Assembly: GCF_012273655.1 (NCBI RefSeq)
Contig: NZ_JAAWWP010000005.1
Coordinates: 62,001-126,000 of the forward strand
Origin: Streptomyces physcomitrii
Lineage (GTDB): Bacteria > Actinomycetota > Actinomycetes > Streptomycetales > Streptomycetaceae
Direction of reading: 5' to 3'
Length of the DNA stretch: 64,000 bases
The notes beneath the pieces were generated by a model. That model was not told the origin of the DNA. It saw nothing but the letters and a program-made list of their open reading frames with translations, and did no database searches. Numbering within the stretch: the first letter of the stretch is position 1; every line of letters begins with the position of its first letter. Positions 9,294 through 17,920 of this stretch are shown here, one piece after another. The translations under genes were made by a program, and so were the position numbers.

Positions 9294-9791
9294 ATGAGCC
9301 ACACCGACGGCCCCGTCGGCGCAGAACGCAGTCTCGGCCAGCTGGTCGCGCACGCGACCGGTGAGCTGTCCGCCCTGGTGCACGACGAGATCGCGCTCGC
9401 CAAGGCCCAGCTGCGACAGGACGTCAAGCGCGCGGGTGTGGGCTCGGCCGCCTTCACCGTGGCGGGCGCACTGCTGATCTTCTCGCTGCCGATGCTGAGC
9501 TTCGCCCTCGCCTACGGCATCCACGCCTGGAGCGACTGGCATCTGTCGGTCTGCTTCCTGCTGTCCTTCGCCGCGAGCGTGCTGCTCGCCGGGCTGATCG
9601 CGCTGGTCGGCGTGGTCTTCCTGAAGAAGGCCAAGCAGGGCGGCGGCCCGCAGAAGGCGGTCGCCTCCGCCAAGGAGACGGCGGCGGTGCTGCAGCACGC
9701 CAAGCCGCACCCGCGTGCGATCGGTGCCACCGACGCGGCGGCGCTGCCGAGCGCCGGTGAACGGAAGGCTGTGGCACGCTCGACTCCATGA
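9294..9791 (+). CDS. Actinobacterial Holin-X family membrane protein
   Basis: 165 residues: an amphipathic N-terminal helix (LGQLVAHATGELSALVHDEI), two transmembrane segments in the middle and a basic, disordered tail. This is the pattern of the Holin-X family (phage_holin_3_6), which despite the name is a chromosomal actinobacterial membrane protein of unknown role. It starts at an ATG preceded by AAGGAAAG. Its stop overlaps the next start by four bases (ATGA), so the two genes are translationally coupled. Nothing nearby suggests a prophage. Confidence 0.8.
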   Translation: MSHTDGPVGAERSLGQLVAHATGELSALVHDEIALAKAQLRQDVKRAGVGSAAFTVAGALLIFSLPMLSFALAYGIHAWSDWHLSVCFLLSFAASVLLAGLIALVGVVFLKKAKQGGGPQKAVASAKETAAVLQHAKPHPRAIGATDAAALPSAGERKAVARSTP

Positions 9792-10726
9792 CAGACCCCG
9801 CCACCCACTCGGCGCAGCCGGCCTCGGTCGTACATGTCGACGGCCCCTGGACCCACCGCGATGTCGCAGCCAACGGCGCACGCTTCCACATCGCGGAACT
9901 GGGCGAGGGGCCGCTCGTCATGCTGCTGCACGGCTTCCCGCAGTTCTGGTGGGCCTGGCGCCACCAGATGACCGCCCTGGCGGACGCGGGTTTCCGGGCG
10001 GTGGCGATGGACCTGCGCGGAGTGGGCGGCAGCGACCGCACCCCCCGGGGCTACGACCCGCCGAACCTGGCGCTCGACATCACCGGCGTGGTGCGCTCCC
10101 TCGGCGAGCCCGACGCGGCGCTGGTCGGCCACGACCTGGGCGGCTATCTGGCGTGGACGGCGGCGGTGATGCGGCCGAAGCTGGTGCGCCGCCTCGCGGT
10201 GACCTCGATGCCGCATCCGCGCCGCTGGCGCAGCGCGATGCTCGGCGACGCGCGGCAGTCCGCGGCGAACTCCTGCGTCTGGGGCTTCCAGCGGCCGTGG
10301 ATCCCCGAGCGGCAGCTGGTCGCCGACGACGGCGCCCTGGTCGGCGAGCTGATGCGGGACTGGTCGGGGCCGGTGCCGCTGGAGGAGGAGGCGGTGCGGA
10401 TGTACCGCCGGGCGATGTGCATCCCCTCCGCGGCGCACTGCGCGATCGAGCCGTACCGCTGGATGGTGCGCTCGCTGCTGCGGCCGGACGGCTTCCAGTT
10501 CAACCGCCGGATGAAGCGGCCGGTGCGGGTGCCGACGCTGCATCTGCACGGCTCGCTCGACCCGGTGATGCGGGTGCGCAGTTCGGCCGGCTCCGGCGAG
10601 TACGTCGAAGCCCCGTACCGCTGGCGGCTGTTCGACGGGCTCGGGCACTTCCCGCACGAGGAGGACCCGGTCGCCTTCTCCACCGAGCTGGTGAACTGGC
10701 TGAAGGACCCCGAGCCGGACCGCTGA
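9788..10726 (+). CDS. Alpha/beta hydrolase, epoxide-hydrolase-like
   Basis: 312 residues with the alpha/beta-hydrolase core: oxyanion strand LLHGFPQFWWAW, nucleophile elbow VGHDLGG with aspartate nucleophile D116, and catalytic histidine H287 in GLGHFPHEE near the C-terminus. An aspartate rather than serine nucleophile and the HGFPxxW motif point to epoxide hydrolases or haloalkane dehalogenases; the substrate is not deducible. It is translationally coupled to the preceding Holin-X gene by an ATGA overlap. Confidence 0.82.
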   Translation: MTDPATHSAQPASVVHVDGPWTHRDVAANGARFHIAELGEGPLVMLLHGFPQFWWAWRHQMTALADAGFRAVAMDLRGVGGSDRTPRGYDPPNLALDITGVVRSLGEPDAALVGHDLGGYLAWTAAVMRPKLVRRLAVTSMPHPRRWRSAMLGDARQSAANSCVWGFQRPWIPERQLVADDGALVGELMRDWSGPVPLEEEAVRMYRRAMCIPSAAHCAIEPYRWMVRSLLRPDGFQFNRRMKRPVRVPTLHLHGSLDPVMRVRSSAGSGEYVEAPYRWRLFDGLGHFPHEEDPVAFSTELVNWLKDPEPDR

Positions 10727-11423
10727 GCGCCCGGCGGCACCCGGTCCGGGACCGCCCTGCCGCTCGGTCCGAACTCCCGTCCACCGAACCGGATTTCGGG
10801 ACCGATTTGGGTGTGCGGGCCGCGGTTACCGACCTTGAGGCCCGGGCAGACGTCGGGGTATGGGCTGGACTCACGACTACAGTGACGCAGCACGCCGCCG
10901 CGGCTCAGGAGCCTCTCTGACCCCTCGTCAGCAGGCCGGGCCGCCCAAGGGGGACCGGGGTTCCGGCTCCCCCGACATCGGCATTCCCCGCATTCTGCGC
11001 CGACGCGCCCGCTGGGTGTCGGCACGGCTGCGGCATCCCAGCCGCGGCTGAGGCCGCGGTGCTCCCCGCCTCCGGCGGCTCCGTCCGGCGCTGTCCGTCC
11101 GGGCCGCCTTCCGCACGCGCCCGCCCCCGCGGCCGGGTCGGCAGCCGCCGCCGAAGACCGATCGGCCCGCACGGCTGACGTACGGCCGGGCAGGTCCTGT
11201 GGGTTGGGTCTGCACTCCCCGCGCGGCTGACGTACCGGCCCGCGGTGGCCGGTCTGACGTACGCCCCTGACGGCTGGACAGTTCCGACAACCGGACGCAC
11301 GGACGACCCGACAACCGGACGACCGGACGACCGGACGACCGGACGACCGGCAACTCGGACTGCCGGACCGCTCGGACGACCTGACAGCACGAACAGCGCG
11401 TGCAGCACGTACAGCCGGACAGC
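10727..11423. repeat. Long non-coding gap with octamer tandem repeats
   Basis: This 697-bp convergent gap contains no gene I can support. From 11289 to 11350 it carries short tandem repeats: CCGGACGA four times in perfect register at 11315-11346, with degenerate copies before it. Three scattered CTGACGTAC motifs occur near 11174, 11227 and 11253. A 63-codon ORF at 10860 has codon use unlike the neighbours and no ribosome site, so I left it out. Confidence 0.6.
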
Positions 11424-12623
11424 TCAGAGCGCGCAGCTGTCGCTGTCGACCTCCTGGCCGGCCGTGCGTCCCCGGTCGATGTCCTCGCGTACCTCGTCGT
11501 TGGTGAGGGCGTAGCCGGTGTCCGGGTCGTCCAGGGACTTGGCGAACACCACTCCGTAGACCTTGCCGTCCGGGGTGAGCAGCGGTCCGCCGGAGTTGCC
11601 CTGCCGCACGGTCGCGTACAGCGAGTAGACATCGCGGCGGACGCTGCCGCGGTGGTAGATGTCGGGGCCGTTGGCGGTGATGCGGCCGCGGACGCGGGCC
11701 GGGCGGACGTCGTAGGCGCCGTTCTCCGGGAAGCCCGCGACGATGGCGCTGCGGCCGCTGTCCGCGTCGGAGTCGGTGAACTCGAGGGCGGGCGCGTTCA
11801 GCCGGGGCACGTCGAGTACGGCGATGTCGCGGCGCCAGTCGTAGAGGACCACCTTGGCGTCGTAGAGCTTGCCCTCGCCGCCGATCTGCACGGTGGGCTC
11901 GTCGACCCCGCCGACGACATGGGCGTTGGTCATCACGCGCCGCTCGTCGAAGACGAAGCCGGTGCCCTCCAGGACCTTGCCGCAGCCCTGGGCGGTGCCG
12001 ACCACCTTCACGATGGACTTCTTGGCGCGCTCGGCGACCGGGCTGCCGGAGAGCGCCGGATCGGGCGGCCGGACGTCCTTGATGGGCTCCTCGGAGAAGG
12101 GGCTGAAGACCTGGGGGAAGCCGTTCTGCGCGAGGACCGAGGAGAAGTCGTTGAACCAGGTGTCGGCCTCGGGCGGCAGGGCGCGCGAGACCCCGAGCAG
12201 CACCTGGGAGCCGCGGACCTCCCTGCCGAGGGTGGGCAGGGTGGTGCGGGCGAGGGCGGAGCCGATGAGCCAGGCGACCAGGAGCAGGGCGAGGACGTTG
12301 ACCAGGGCGCCGCCGGTGGCGTCGAGGGCGCGGGCCGGGGACCAGGTGAGGTGGCGGCGCAGCCGGTTGCCGAGGTGGGTGGTGAAGGCCTGGCCGATCG
12401 AGGCGCAGACGATGACGATCACCACCGCGACGACCGCGGTGGTGGTGCCGACCTCGGCGTCGTCGGTCACGGCGTCCCAGAGCAGCGGCAGCACGGTGAC
12501 CGCGACGAGTCCGCCGCCGAGGAAGCCGACGACGGACAGGATGCCCACGATGAAGCCCTGGCGGTAGCCGATCACCGCGAACCACACGGCGGCCGCCGCC
12601 AGCAGGAAGTCCAGCACGTTCAC
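11424..12623 (-). CDS. MarP-like membrane serine protease (CvpA domain plus trypsin-like domain)
   Basis: 399 residues. The first ~160 contain four hydrophobic helices of the colicin-V-production (CvpA) type, beginning MNVLDFLLAAAAVWFAVIGY. The periplasm-facing remainder is a chymotrypsin-like protease with histidine in TNAHVV, aspartate in DIAVLD and serine in GNSGGPLL. Two cysteines, one before the catalytic domain and one at the C-terminal CAL, could form a disulfide, as in M. tuberculosis MarP, where the protease confers acid resistance. The same layout is widespread in actinobacteria; the acid-stress role in this organism is inferred. Confidence 0.9.
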   Translation of the reverse strand: MNVLDFLLAAAAVWFAVIGYRQGFIVGILSVVGFLGGGLVAVTVLPLLWDAVTDDAEVGTTTAVVAVVIVIVCASIGQAFTTHLGNRLRRHLTWSPARALDATGGALVNVLALLLVAWLIGSALARTTLPTLGREVRGSQVLLGVSRALPPEADTWFNDFSSVLAQNGFPQVFSPFSEEPIKDVRPPDPALSGSPVAERAKKSIVKVVGTAQGCGKVLEGTGFVFDERRVMTNAHVVGGVDEPTVQIGGEGKLYDAKVVLYDWRRDIAVLDVPRLNAPALEFTDSDADSGRSAIVAGFPENGAYDVRPARVRGRITANGPDIYHRGSVRRDVYSLYATVRQGNSGGPLLTPDGKVYGVVFAKSLDDPDTGYALTNDEVREDIDRGRTAGQEVDSDSCAL

Positions 12624-12772
12624 CGAATCAAGCCTCGCCTCACCTCGCGATCCTCAGGTCCCGTGCCCGGGCCGCCCGGCGGGGTCCGGGGGCGGGCCGC
12701 CGCGCCGGGAGAATCGTTCCGGGACCGCGGCGGGGCGCGGTCCCGGTCGTACACATGACGGGGGCCACCTTG

Positions 12773-13522
12773 TCATGAGTGCCAGTCGAGCGGGATCTTC
12801 CGCTCCCGGTCCCAGGGGCGTTCCCAGCCTGCGTAGTGCAGCAGCCGGTCGATCACTCCGGCGGTGAAACCCCAGACCAGGGCGGAGGCGACGAGGAAGG
12901 CGGGGCCGGTGAAGCCCCGCGGGTGGACGCAGGTCGCGCGGTTCGCCGGGTCCGTGAGATCGGCCACGGGCACCGTGAACACCCGGGCGGTCTCGGCGGG
13001 GTCGACCACGCCGACCGGGGAGGGCGCCCGCCACCAGCCGAGCACCGGGGTGACCACGAACTCGCTCACCGGGATGTACAGCTTGGGCAGCAGCCCGAAG
13101 AGCTGCACCCCCGCCGGGTCGAGGCCGGTCTCCTCCTCGGCCTCGCGCAGGGCCGCGCGCAGCGGGCCCTCGCCGTGCGGGTCACCGTCCTCCGGGTCGA
13201 GGGCACCGCCGGGGAAGGAGGGCTGGCCGGCGTGCGAGCGCAGCGTGCCCGCGCGTTCCATCAGGAGCAGTTCGGGACCCTGCTCGCCCTCGCCGAAGAG
13301 GATCAGTACGGCGGACTGTCGGCCGCCGCCGTCCTCGGGCGGCAGGAAGCGGCTGAGCTGGGTGGGCTCCACGGTGTCCACGGCATCGAGGACCGGGTCC
13401 AGCCAGCGCGGCAGTCCCTCCCTGTGCAACCGCACCGGCTCCTCGGTTCCCACCGGCTGTCTCCCGGGGCCGCGCGGCTCCCCCGCGGGGACAGCGTGTC
13501 CGGCCTGGCTCGCGTGTGTCAT
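12773..13522 (-). CDS. NUDIX hydrolase, coenzyme A pyrophosphatase type
   Basis: 249 residues. The segment LLMERAGTLRSHAGQPSFPGG matches the UPF0035 signature that precedes the NUDIX box in CoA pyrophosphatases (NudL/Pcd1), and REAEEETGL is the catalytic helix of the box. Such enzymes split CoA or oxidised CoA to phosphopantetheine and 3',5'-ADP. I chose the ATG at 13522 because GGGGGG precedes it and the conserved domain lies inside; the same frame stays open upstream through nth by chance. It lies 185 bp downstream of nth on the same strand. Confidence 0.85.
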   Translation of the reverse strand: MTHASQAGHAVPAGEPRGPGRQPVGTEEPVRLHREGLPRWLDPVLDAVDTVEPTQLSRFLPPEDGGGRQSAVLILFGEGEQGPELLLMERAGTLRSHAGQPSFPGGALDPEDGDPHGEGPLRAALREAEEETGLDPAGVQLFGLLPKLYIPVSEFVVTPVLGWWRAPSPVGVVDPAETARVFTVPVADLTDPANRATCVHPRGFTGPAFLVASALVWGFTAGVIDRLLHYAGWERPWDRERKIPLDWHS

Positions 13523-13707
13523 CGGCACCCCCCTTCCTCGTTCCCCGCCCTGTTCCGGCCTCCGGCTCCCGGTCCCCGGCTCTCCAGTCCCCAACGCCCC
13601 GCCACCCGCCTTTCGTTCCGCCCCTCCCCGTACGGCCCCTCCCCGTACGGCCAGTGCTCCGTACGGCCCGCTGCGCAGTGCGGCGGGCGCGGCGGGCGGC
13701 CGGGATC

Positions 13708-14784
13708 TCAGGCGGCGCCGAGCGGCGGGGCGGGTTTGCCCGGGTAGTCCGGCGGCGGTTTCAGGCGCTGGCCCGGCATGCCGCCCATCTCGTACTTGAG
13801 CAGCTTCCGCGCCTTCTCCGGGTCGGTCTCGCCCTCGCCGTACGACGGGCAGAGCGGGGTGATCGGGCAGGCGCCGCAGGCCGGTTTGCGGGAGTGGCAG
13901 ATGCGGCGGCCGTGGAAGATCACCCGGTGCGAGAGCTCGGTCCACTCGCTCTTCGGGAAGAGCGCGCCGACCGCCCGCTCGACCTTGTCCGGATCGGTCT
14001 CCTCGGTCCACCGCCAGCGCCGCACCAACCGCCCGAAGTGGGTGTCCACGGTGATGCCGGGCACCCCGAAGGCGTTGCCGAGGACCACGAAGGCAGTCTT
14101 GCGGCCGACGCCCGGCAGCTTCACCAGGTCCTCCAGGCGCCCCGGCACCTCGCCGCCGAACTCGTCCCGGACGGCCCGCGCGATGCCCATGATCGACTTG
14201 GTCTTGGCGCGGAAGAAGCCGGTCGGCCGGATCAGCTCCTCGACCTCCTCCGGGTTGGCCGCGGCGAGGTCCTCGGGCTCCGGATAGCGGGCGAAGAGCC
14301 CGGGCGTGGTCTGGTTGACCCGCAGGTCGGTGGTCTGCGCGGAGAGCACGGTGGCGAGCAGCAGCTGGTACGGGTTCTCGAAGTCCAGCTCGGGATGGGC
14401 GTACGAGTAGACCTCGGCCAGCTCGCGGTTGATCTTGCGCGCCCGGCGGACCAGGGCGGTGTGGCTCTCCGGCGCACGGGCGGCGGCACCGGCCGCGGGG
14501 GCCTGCTTCTTGGCCGCGGTCTTCTTCGCCGCAGTGGTCTTCTTGGCCGCCGCGGTCTTCGAAGCCGCGGTTCTGGTGGCCTTCTTCGGCGCCGCGGACT
14601 TCTTCCCGGCGGTGCTCGTCGTCTCGGCGGTGGTCTTCCTCGCGGCAGCGCTCTTGGCCGCCGGGGCCTTCTTCGCCGTCGCCTTCGCCGTCTTCGCCGT
14701 CGTCTTCTCCGCCGCCGTTCGCTTCCCGCCGGTCTTCTTCGCCGCGGGCCGGGCCTGCGTCCCGGACTCGGAACTCTTCACCAT
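13708..14784 (-). CDS. nth: Endonuclease III with long Lys/Ala/Thr-rich N-terminal tail
   Basis: A bifunctional DNA glycosylase/AP lyase for oxidised pyrimidines. The catalytic part (residues ~110-358) has the helix-hairpin-helix LPGVGRKTA with catalytic K229, the catalytic aspartate D247 in VDTHFGR, and the [4Fe-4S] cluster cysteines in [17 protein letters not shown]. The first ~105 residues are an unusual low-complexity tail made almost only of A, K, T and S (AAKKTT-type repeats), resembling a histone H1 tail and likely disordered DNA-binding sequence. E. coli Nth is about 211 residues. The ATG at 14784 is the first start of the tail; internal starts would shorten only the tail. Confidence 0.94.
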   Translation of the reverse strand: MVKSSESGTQARPAAKKTGGKRTAAEKTTAKTAKATAKKAPAAKSAAARKTTAETTSTAGKKSAAPKKATRTAASKTAAAKKTTAAKKTAAKKQAPAAGAAARAPESHTALVRRARKINRELAEVYSYAHPELDFENPYQLLLATVLSAQTTDLRVNQTTPGLFARYPEPEDLAAANPEEVEELIRPTGFFRAKTKSIMGIARAVRDEFGGEVPGRLEDLVKLPGVGRKTAFVVLGNAFGVPGITVDTHFGRLVRRWRWTEETDPDKVERAVGALFPKSEWTELSHRVIFHGRRICHSRKPACGACPITPLCPSYGEGETDPEKARKLLKYEMGGMPGQRLKPPPDYPGKPAPPLGAA

Positions 14785-15240
14785 GCGGGCAGCCTACGGG
14801 CCGCCGGTGACAGCGGGTGCGGAAACCGGCGGCAGGGGCTCCGGACCGGGAGCCCCCGCCCTCCGGCGGCCTCCCGCTCCGTACCCGCGCCGCCGTGACC
14901 GCTGTCCGAAACCCGACCCCCGCCGTCCCGGAGCGCGCAGAATGGGGCTCTTGACGCCCGGGCGAGGGGCTGTTCGCCCAGAGCGGAATTCGCGACGCCG
15001 GATCGCGGCGAGGCCGCCCCGGGCGCGCTCCCACCGGGGTTTTGCGGCACCCGTTCGGTCTACCGGCCGGTACGGACACCCGGCGGCCACGGGGCGCCCG
15101 GGCCCCCAATTGGCCCCCTCCTGCACGGCAACGCACGCCCGTGCGGCAGACTTGTGACTGATCGCACTGTGCGGACCCTCCCGCAACCCTCCGGCAAAAG
15201 GGGAGCAAGGTCCCCTGACAAGCCGACAAGGAGAGAACTC
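14785..15240. other. Divergent nth-crp intergenic region
   Basis: This 456-bp region separates nth from crp. It carries a Crp-like palindrome at 15154-15167 and the crp ribosome site AAGGAGAG near 15227. Otherwise I see no ORF with Streptomyces codon bias. Confidence 0.5.
15154..15167. promoter_or_regulatory. Crp-like operator upstream of crp
   Basis: GTGACTGATCGCAC has the GTG-N8-CAC layout of Crp/GlxR sites (GTGA-N6-TCAC), with one departure in the right half. It lies 73 bp before the crp start codon, so autoregulation is plausible. The motif is visible; regulation is inferred. Confidence 0.5.
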
Positions 15241-15915
15241 GTGGACGACGTTCTGCGGCGCGCCCCGCTCTTCGCGGCGCTCGATGACGAGCAGGCGGCG
15301 GAGCTGCGCGCCTCCATGAGCGAGGCCACGCTGGCGCGTGGTGACGCCCTCTTCCACGAGGGCGACCCCGGCGACCGCCTCTACGTGGTCACCGAGGGCA
15401 AGGTGAAGCTGCACCGGACCTCCCCGGACGGGCGCGAGAACATGCTCGCGGTGCTCGGCCCCGGCGAGCTGATCGGTGAGCTGTCCCTCTTCGACCCGGG
15501 CCCGCGTACGGCCACGGCCACCGCGCTGACCGAGGTCAAGCTGCTCGGCCTCGGCCACGGCGACCTCCAGCCCTGGCTGAACGCCCGCCCCGAGGTGGCC
15601 GCCGCCCTGCTGCGCGCTGTCGCCCGGCGCCTGCGCAAGACCAACGACCAGATGTCCGACCTGGTCTTCTCGGATGTCCCCGGCCGCGTCGCGCGCGCCC
15701 TGCTCGACCTCTCGCGCCGCTTCGGTGTGCAGTCCGAGGAGGGCATCCACGTGGTGCACGACCTCACCCAGGAGGAGCTGGCGCAGCTGGTCGGCGCCTC
15801 CCGCGAGACGGTCAACAAGGCGCTCGCCGACTTCGCCGGACGCGGCTGGCTGCGCCTGGAGGCGCGGGCGGTCATCCTGCTCGACGTGGAGCGGCTGGCC
15901 AAGCGCTCGCGCTGA
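15241..15915 (+). CDS. crp: cAMP receptor protein Crp, transcriptional regulator
   Basis: 224 residues, the length of S. coelicolor Crp (SCO3571), which this gene matches in context. The N-terminal cyclic-nucleotide fold shows GDRLYVVTEGKVKLHR, the phosphate-binding GELIGELSLF and PRTATATAL, then a long dimerisation helix. A winged HTH follows: LTQEELAQLVGASRETVNKAL. In S. coelicolor Crp binds many promoters and controls germination, growth and antibiotic production. The GTG at 15241 was chosen because AAGGAGAG lies 6 nt upstream; the open frame extends further upstream but without a ribosome site. Confidence 0.95.
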   Translation: MDDVLRRAPLFAALDDEQAAELRASMSEATLARGDALFHEGDPGDRLYVVTEGKVKLHRTSPDGRENMLAVLGPGELIGELSLFDPGPRTATATALTEVKLLGLGHGDLQPWLNARPEVAAALLRAVARRLRKTNDQMSDLVFSDVPGRVARALLDLSRRFGVQSEEGIHVVHDLTQEELAQLVGASRETVNKALADFAGRGWLRLEARAVILLDVERLAKRSR

Positions 15916-16028
15916 CGCCCCGGACCCGCCCGGTGGCGGACGCCCGCACCCACCGGCACCGAAGCCCTGGCCCGACGGCCCCGTAAAAGCAGGCGCGCCC
16001 CGCCCCCGCTCTCGCGCAGAGTGGGGGC

Positions 16029-16850
16029 ATGCGCGCCGGAACGGGACTCGACGACCAGGGCTTCTTCGTACCCGAGGGTGCTCTCTCGCGGGTGCGACCG
16101 CCCTTCGACGCGGTGCTCGCCGCTGCCCGGCCCCGGCTCGAAGAGGCCTTCGCGGACCGGCTGGACGGTGCCTATCTGTACGGTTCGGTGCCGCGCGGCA
16201 CCGCGCGGGCCGGCCGCAGCGACCTGGACCTGCTGCTCGTCCTCGCCCGGGAGCCCGGGCCCGCCGACCGGGCGGCGGCCGGGGAGCTGGCAGCCGGGCT
16301 CGACGAGGAGTTCCGGCAGATCGACGGCGCGGGCATCCTCCTGATGGGGCGGGAGCGCCTGCTGAGCCCCGCCGAACGCCACGACGGCGGCTGGTTCCTG
16401 GCCTGCCTGTGCACCCCCTGGTTCGGCACCGACCACGTACCGCTGCTGCCGCGCTACCGGCCCTCCTCGCTGCTCGCCCGCGAGACCAACGGCGATCTCG
16501 GTGCCCGGCTGCCGCTCTGGCGCGAGCGGGTGGCGCGGGCCCGTACGGACGCCGAACTGCGCCTGCTGTGCCGGGCCTTCGCCCGCAAGCTGGTACGGAC
16601 CGGGTTCACGCTCGTGATGCCCCGGCTGAACGCCTGGACCAGTGAGCTGGACGCCTCGGCCCTGGCCTTCGGCGACTGCTATCCGCAGCGGGGCGCCCAG
16701 ATGCGGCGGGCCGCCGCGGTGGCCAGGGAACCGCTCGCGGACCGCGCCCTGCTCGCCGCCTTCACCGAGGACCTCGGGCCGTGGCTGGCCGCCGAGTACG
16801 CCCGGGTGCACGGGGTGAAGTCCGAGGAGAACCCGAAGAGGGGCGGCTGA
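16029..16850 (+). CDS. Polymerase-beta-fold nucleotidyltransferase
   Basis: 273 residues. The N-terminal third has the nucleotidyltransferase signature YLYGSVPRGTARAGRSDLDLLLV, that is, the GS dipeptide followed by the DxD pair that binds metal-nucleotide. The rest is mostly helical and could form a substrate-binding lid. Aminoglycoside-type adenylyltransferases and minimal nucleotidyltransferases share this layout, but the substrate cannot be read from sequence. It begins 113 bp after crp and faces the MBL-fold gene with a 15-bp gap. Confidence 0.75.
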   Translation: MRAGTGLDDQGFFVPEGALSRVRPPFDAVLAAARPRLEEAFADRLDGAYLYGSVPRGTARAGRSDLDLLLVLAREPGPADRAAAGELAAGLDEEFRQIDGAGILLMGRERLLSPAERHDGGWFLACLCTPWFGTDHVPLLPRYRPSSLLARETNGDLGARLPLWRERVARARTDAELRLLCRAFARKLVRTGFTLVMPRLNAWTSELDASALAFGDCYPQRGAQMRRAAAVAREPLADRALLAAFTEDLGPWLAAEYARVHGVKSEENPKRGG

Positions 16851-16865
16851 GGCGGCCGGGGGCGC

Positions 16866-17699
16866 TCAGCCGATGAGCCCGTGCTCGCGGAGGTATTCGA
16901 GCTGGGCGCGGACCGAGAGTTCGGCGGCGGGCCACAGGGAGCGGTCCACGTCCGCGTAGACGTGCGCGACCACCTCGGCGGCGGTGGTGTGGCCGTTCTC
17001 GACCGCGGTCTCGACCTGGGCGAGCCGGTTGGCACGGTGGGCGAGGTAGAACTCCACCGCGCCCTGGGCGTCCTGGAGGACCGGGCCGTGGCCGGGCAGC
17101 ACCGTGTGGACACCGTCGTCGACGGTGAGCGAGCGCAGCCGCCGCAGCGAGTCCAGGTAGTCGCCGAGGCGGCCGTCGGGGTGGGCGACGACGGTGGTGC
17201 CGCGGCCGAGGATGGTGTCCCCGGTCAGCACCGCCCGGTCGGCGGGCAGATGGAAGCAGAGCGAGTCGGCGGTGTGGCCCGGGGTCCCCACCACCCGCAG
17301 TTCGAGCCCGCCGAGGGCGACCGCCTCCCCCTCGGCGAGGCCCTCGTCGCCGAGCCGCAGCGCCGGGTCGAGCGCGCGGACCTTGGTGCCGGTGAGCGCG
17401 GCGAACCGCCCGGCGCCCTCGGCGTGGTCCGGGTGGCCGTGGGTGAGCAGGGTCAGCGCGACGCGCTTGCCCGCCTGCTCGGCGGCGTCGAGGACCCGGC
17501 GCAGATGGCTCTCGTCCAGCGGTCCCGGGTCGATGACGACGGCGAGTTCGGAGTCCGGCTCGGAGACCAGCCAGGTGTTGGTGCCGTCCAGGGTCATCGC
17601 GGAGGGGTTCGGCGCGAGGACGTTCACGGCGCGGTCGGTGGCCGGCCCGGAGAGCACGCCTCCGCGGGGCTGGCCGGGAAGGGCTGCGGCGTCGGTCAT
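16866..17699 (-). CDS. MBL-fold metallohydrolase
   Basis: 277 residues. The zinc motif THGHPDHAEG, a second ligand region GTPGHTADS, the bridging aspartate in LTGDTILG and the last histidine in LPGHGP give a complete metallo-beta-lactamase-fold site. A C-terminal winged-helix-like extension (NRLAQVETAVENGHTTAAEVV) is as in LACTB2/RNase-type relatives, so the substrate may be an RNA or a thioester; it is not resolved. The ATG at 17699 follows GGGGGAC. It is separated by 220 bp from the upstream NUDIX gene on the same strand. Confidence 0.82.
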   Translation of the reverse strand: MTDAAALPGQPRGGVLSGPATDRAVNVLAPNPSAMTLDGTNTWLVSEPDSELAVVIDPGPLDESHLRRVLDAAEQAGKRVALTLLTHGHPDHAEGAGRFAALTGTKVRALDPALRLGDEGLAEGEAVALGGLELRVVGTPGHTADSLCFHLPADRAVLTGDTILGRGTTVVAHPDGRLGDYLDSLRRLRSLTVDDGVHTVLPGHGPVLQDAQGAVEFYLAHRANRLAQVETAVENGHTTAAEVVAHVYADVDRSLWPAAELSVRAQLEYLREHGLIG

Positions 17700-17920
17700 G
17701 GGCGGGGTCCCCCAGGTCGGGCGTGCGTGGGTGGCGGTGACGACGGTAGCGACGGTACGGGGCGCGGGTCGCGGCGGGCGGCCCGTCTCCCATGGTGGTC
17801 GGCTCCCCGTGGTGGTCGGTTTCCCATGGTGGTCGGCGCGCGAGCCCCCGCGGGCTCCCGTCGGAAACTTGTCACACGGTGTTCTTCCGGGGCGCGCCCG
17901 CGGGGCCCCGGTCGCCGCGC

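Noticed and set aside
9294..9791. Prophage lysis holin
   Set aside because: The Holin-X family is chromosomal in actinobacteria; no endolysin or phage structural genes are nearby.
10860..11051. 63-codon plus-strand ORF after the epoxide-hydrolase-like gene
   Set aside because: Third codon positions are not G/C-biased in its first part and there is no ribosome site; not enough to call a gene.
13523..15229. Open minus-strand frame extending the CoA-pyrophosphatase-type NUDIX gene upstream
   Set aside because: It is antiparallel or out of frame to nth and crp and has shadow composition; the NUDIX gene has its own start at 13522.
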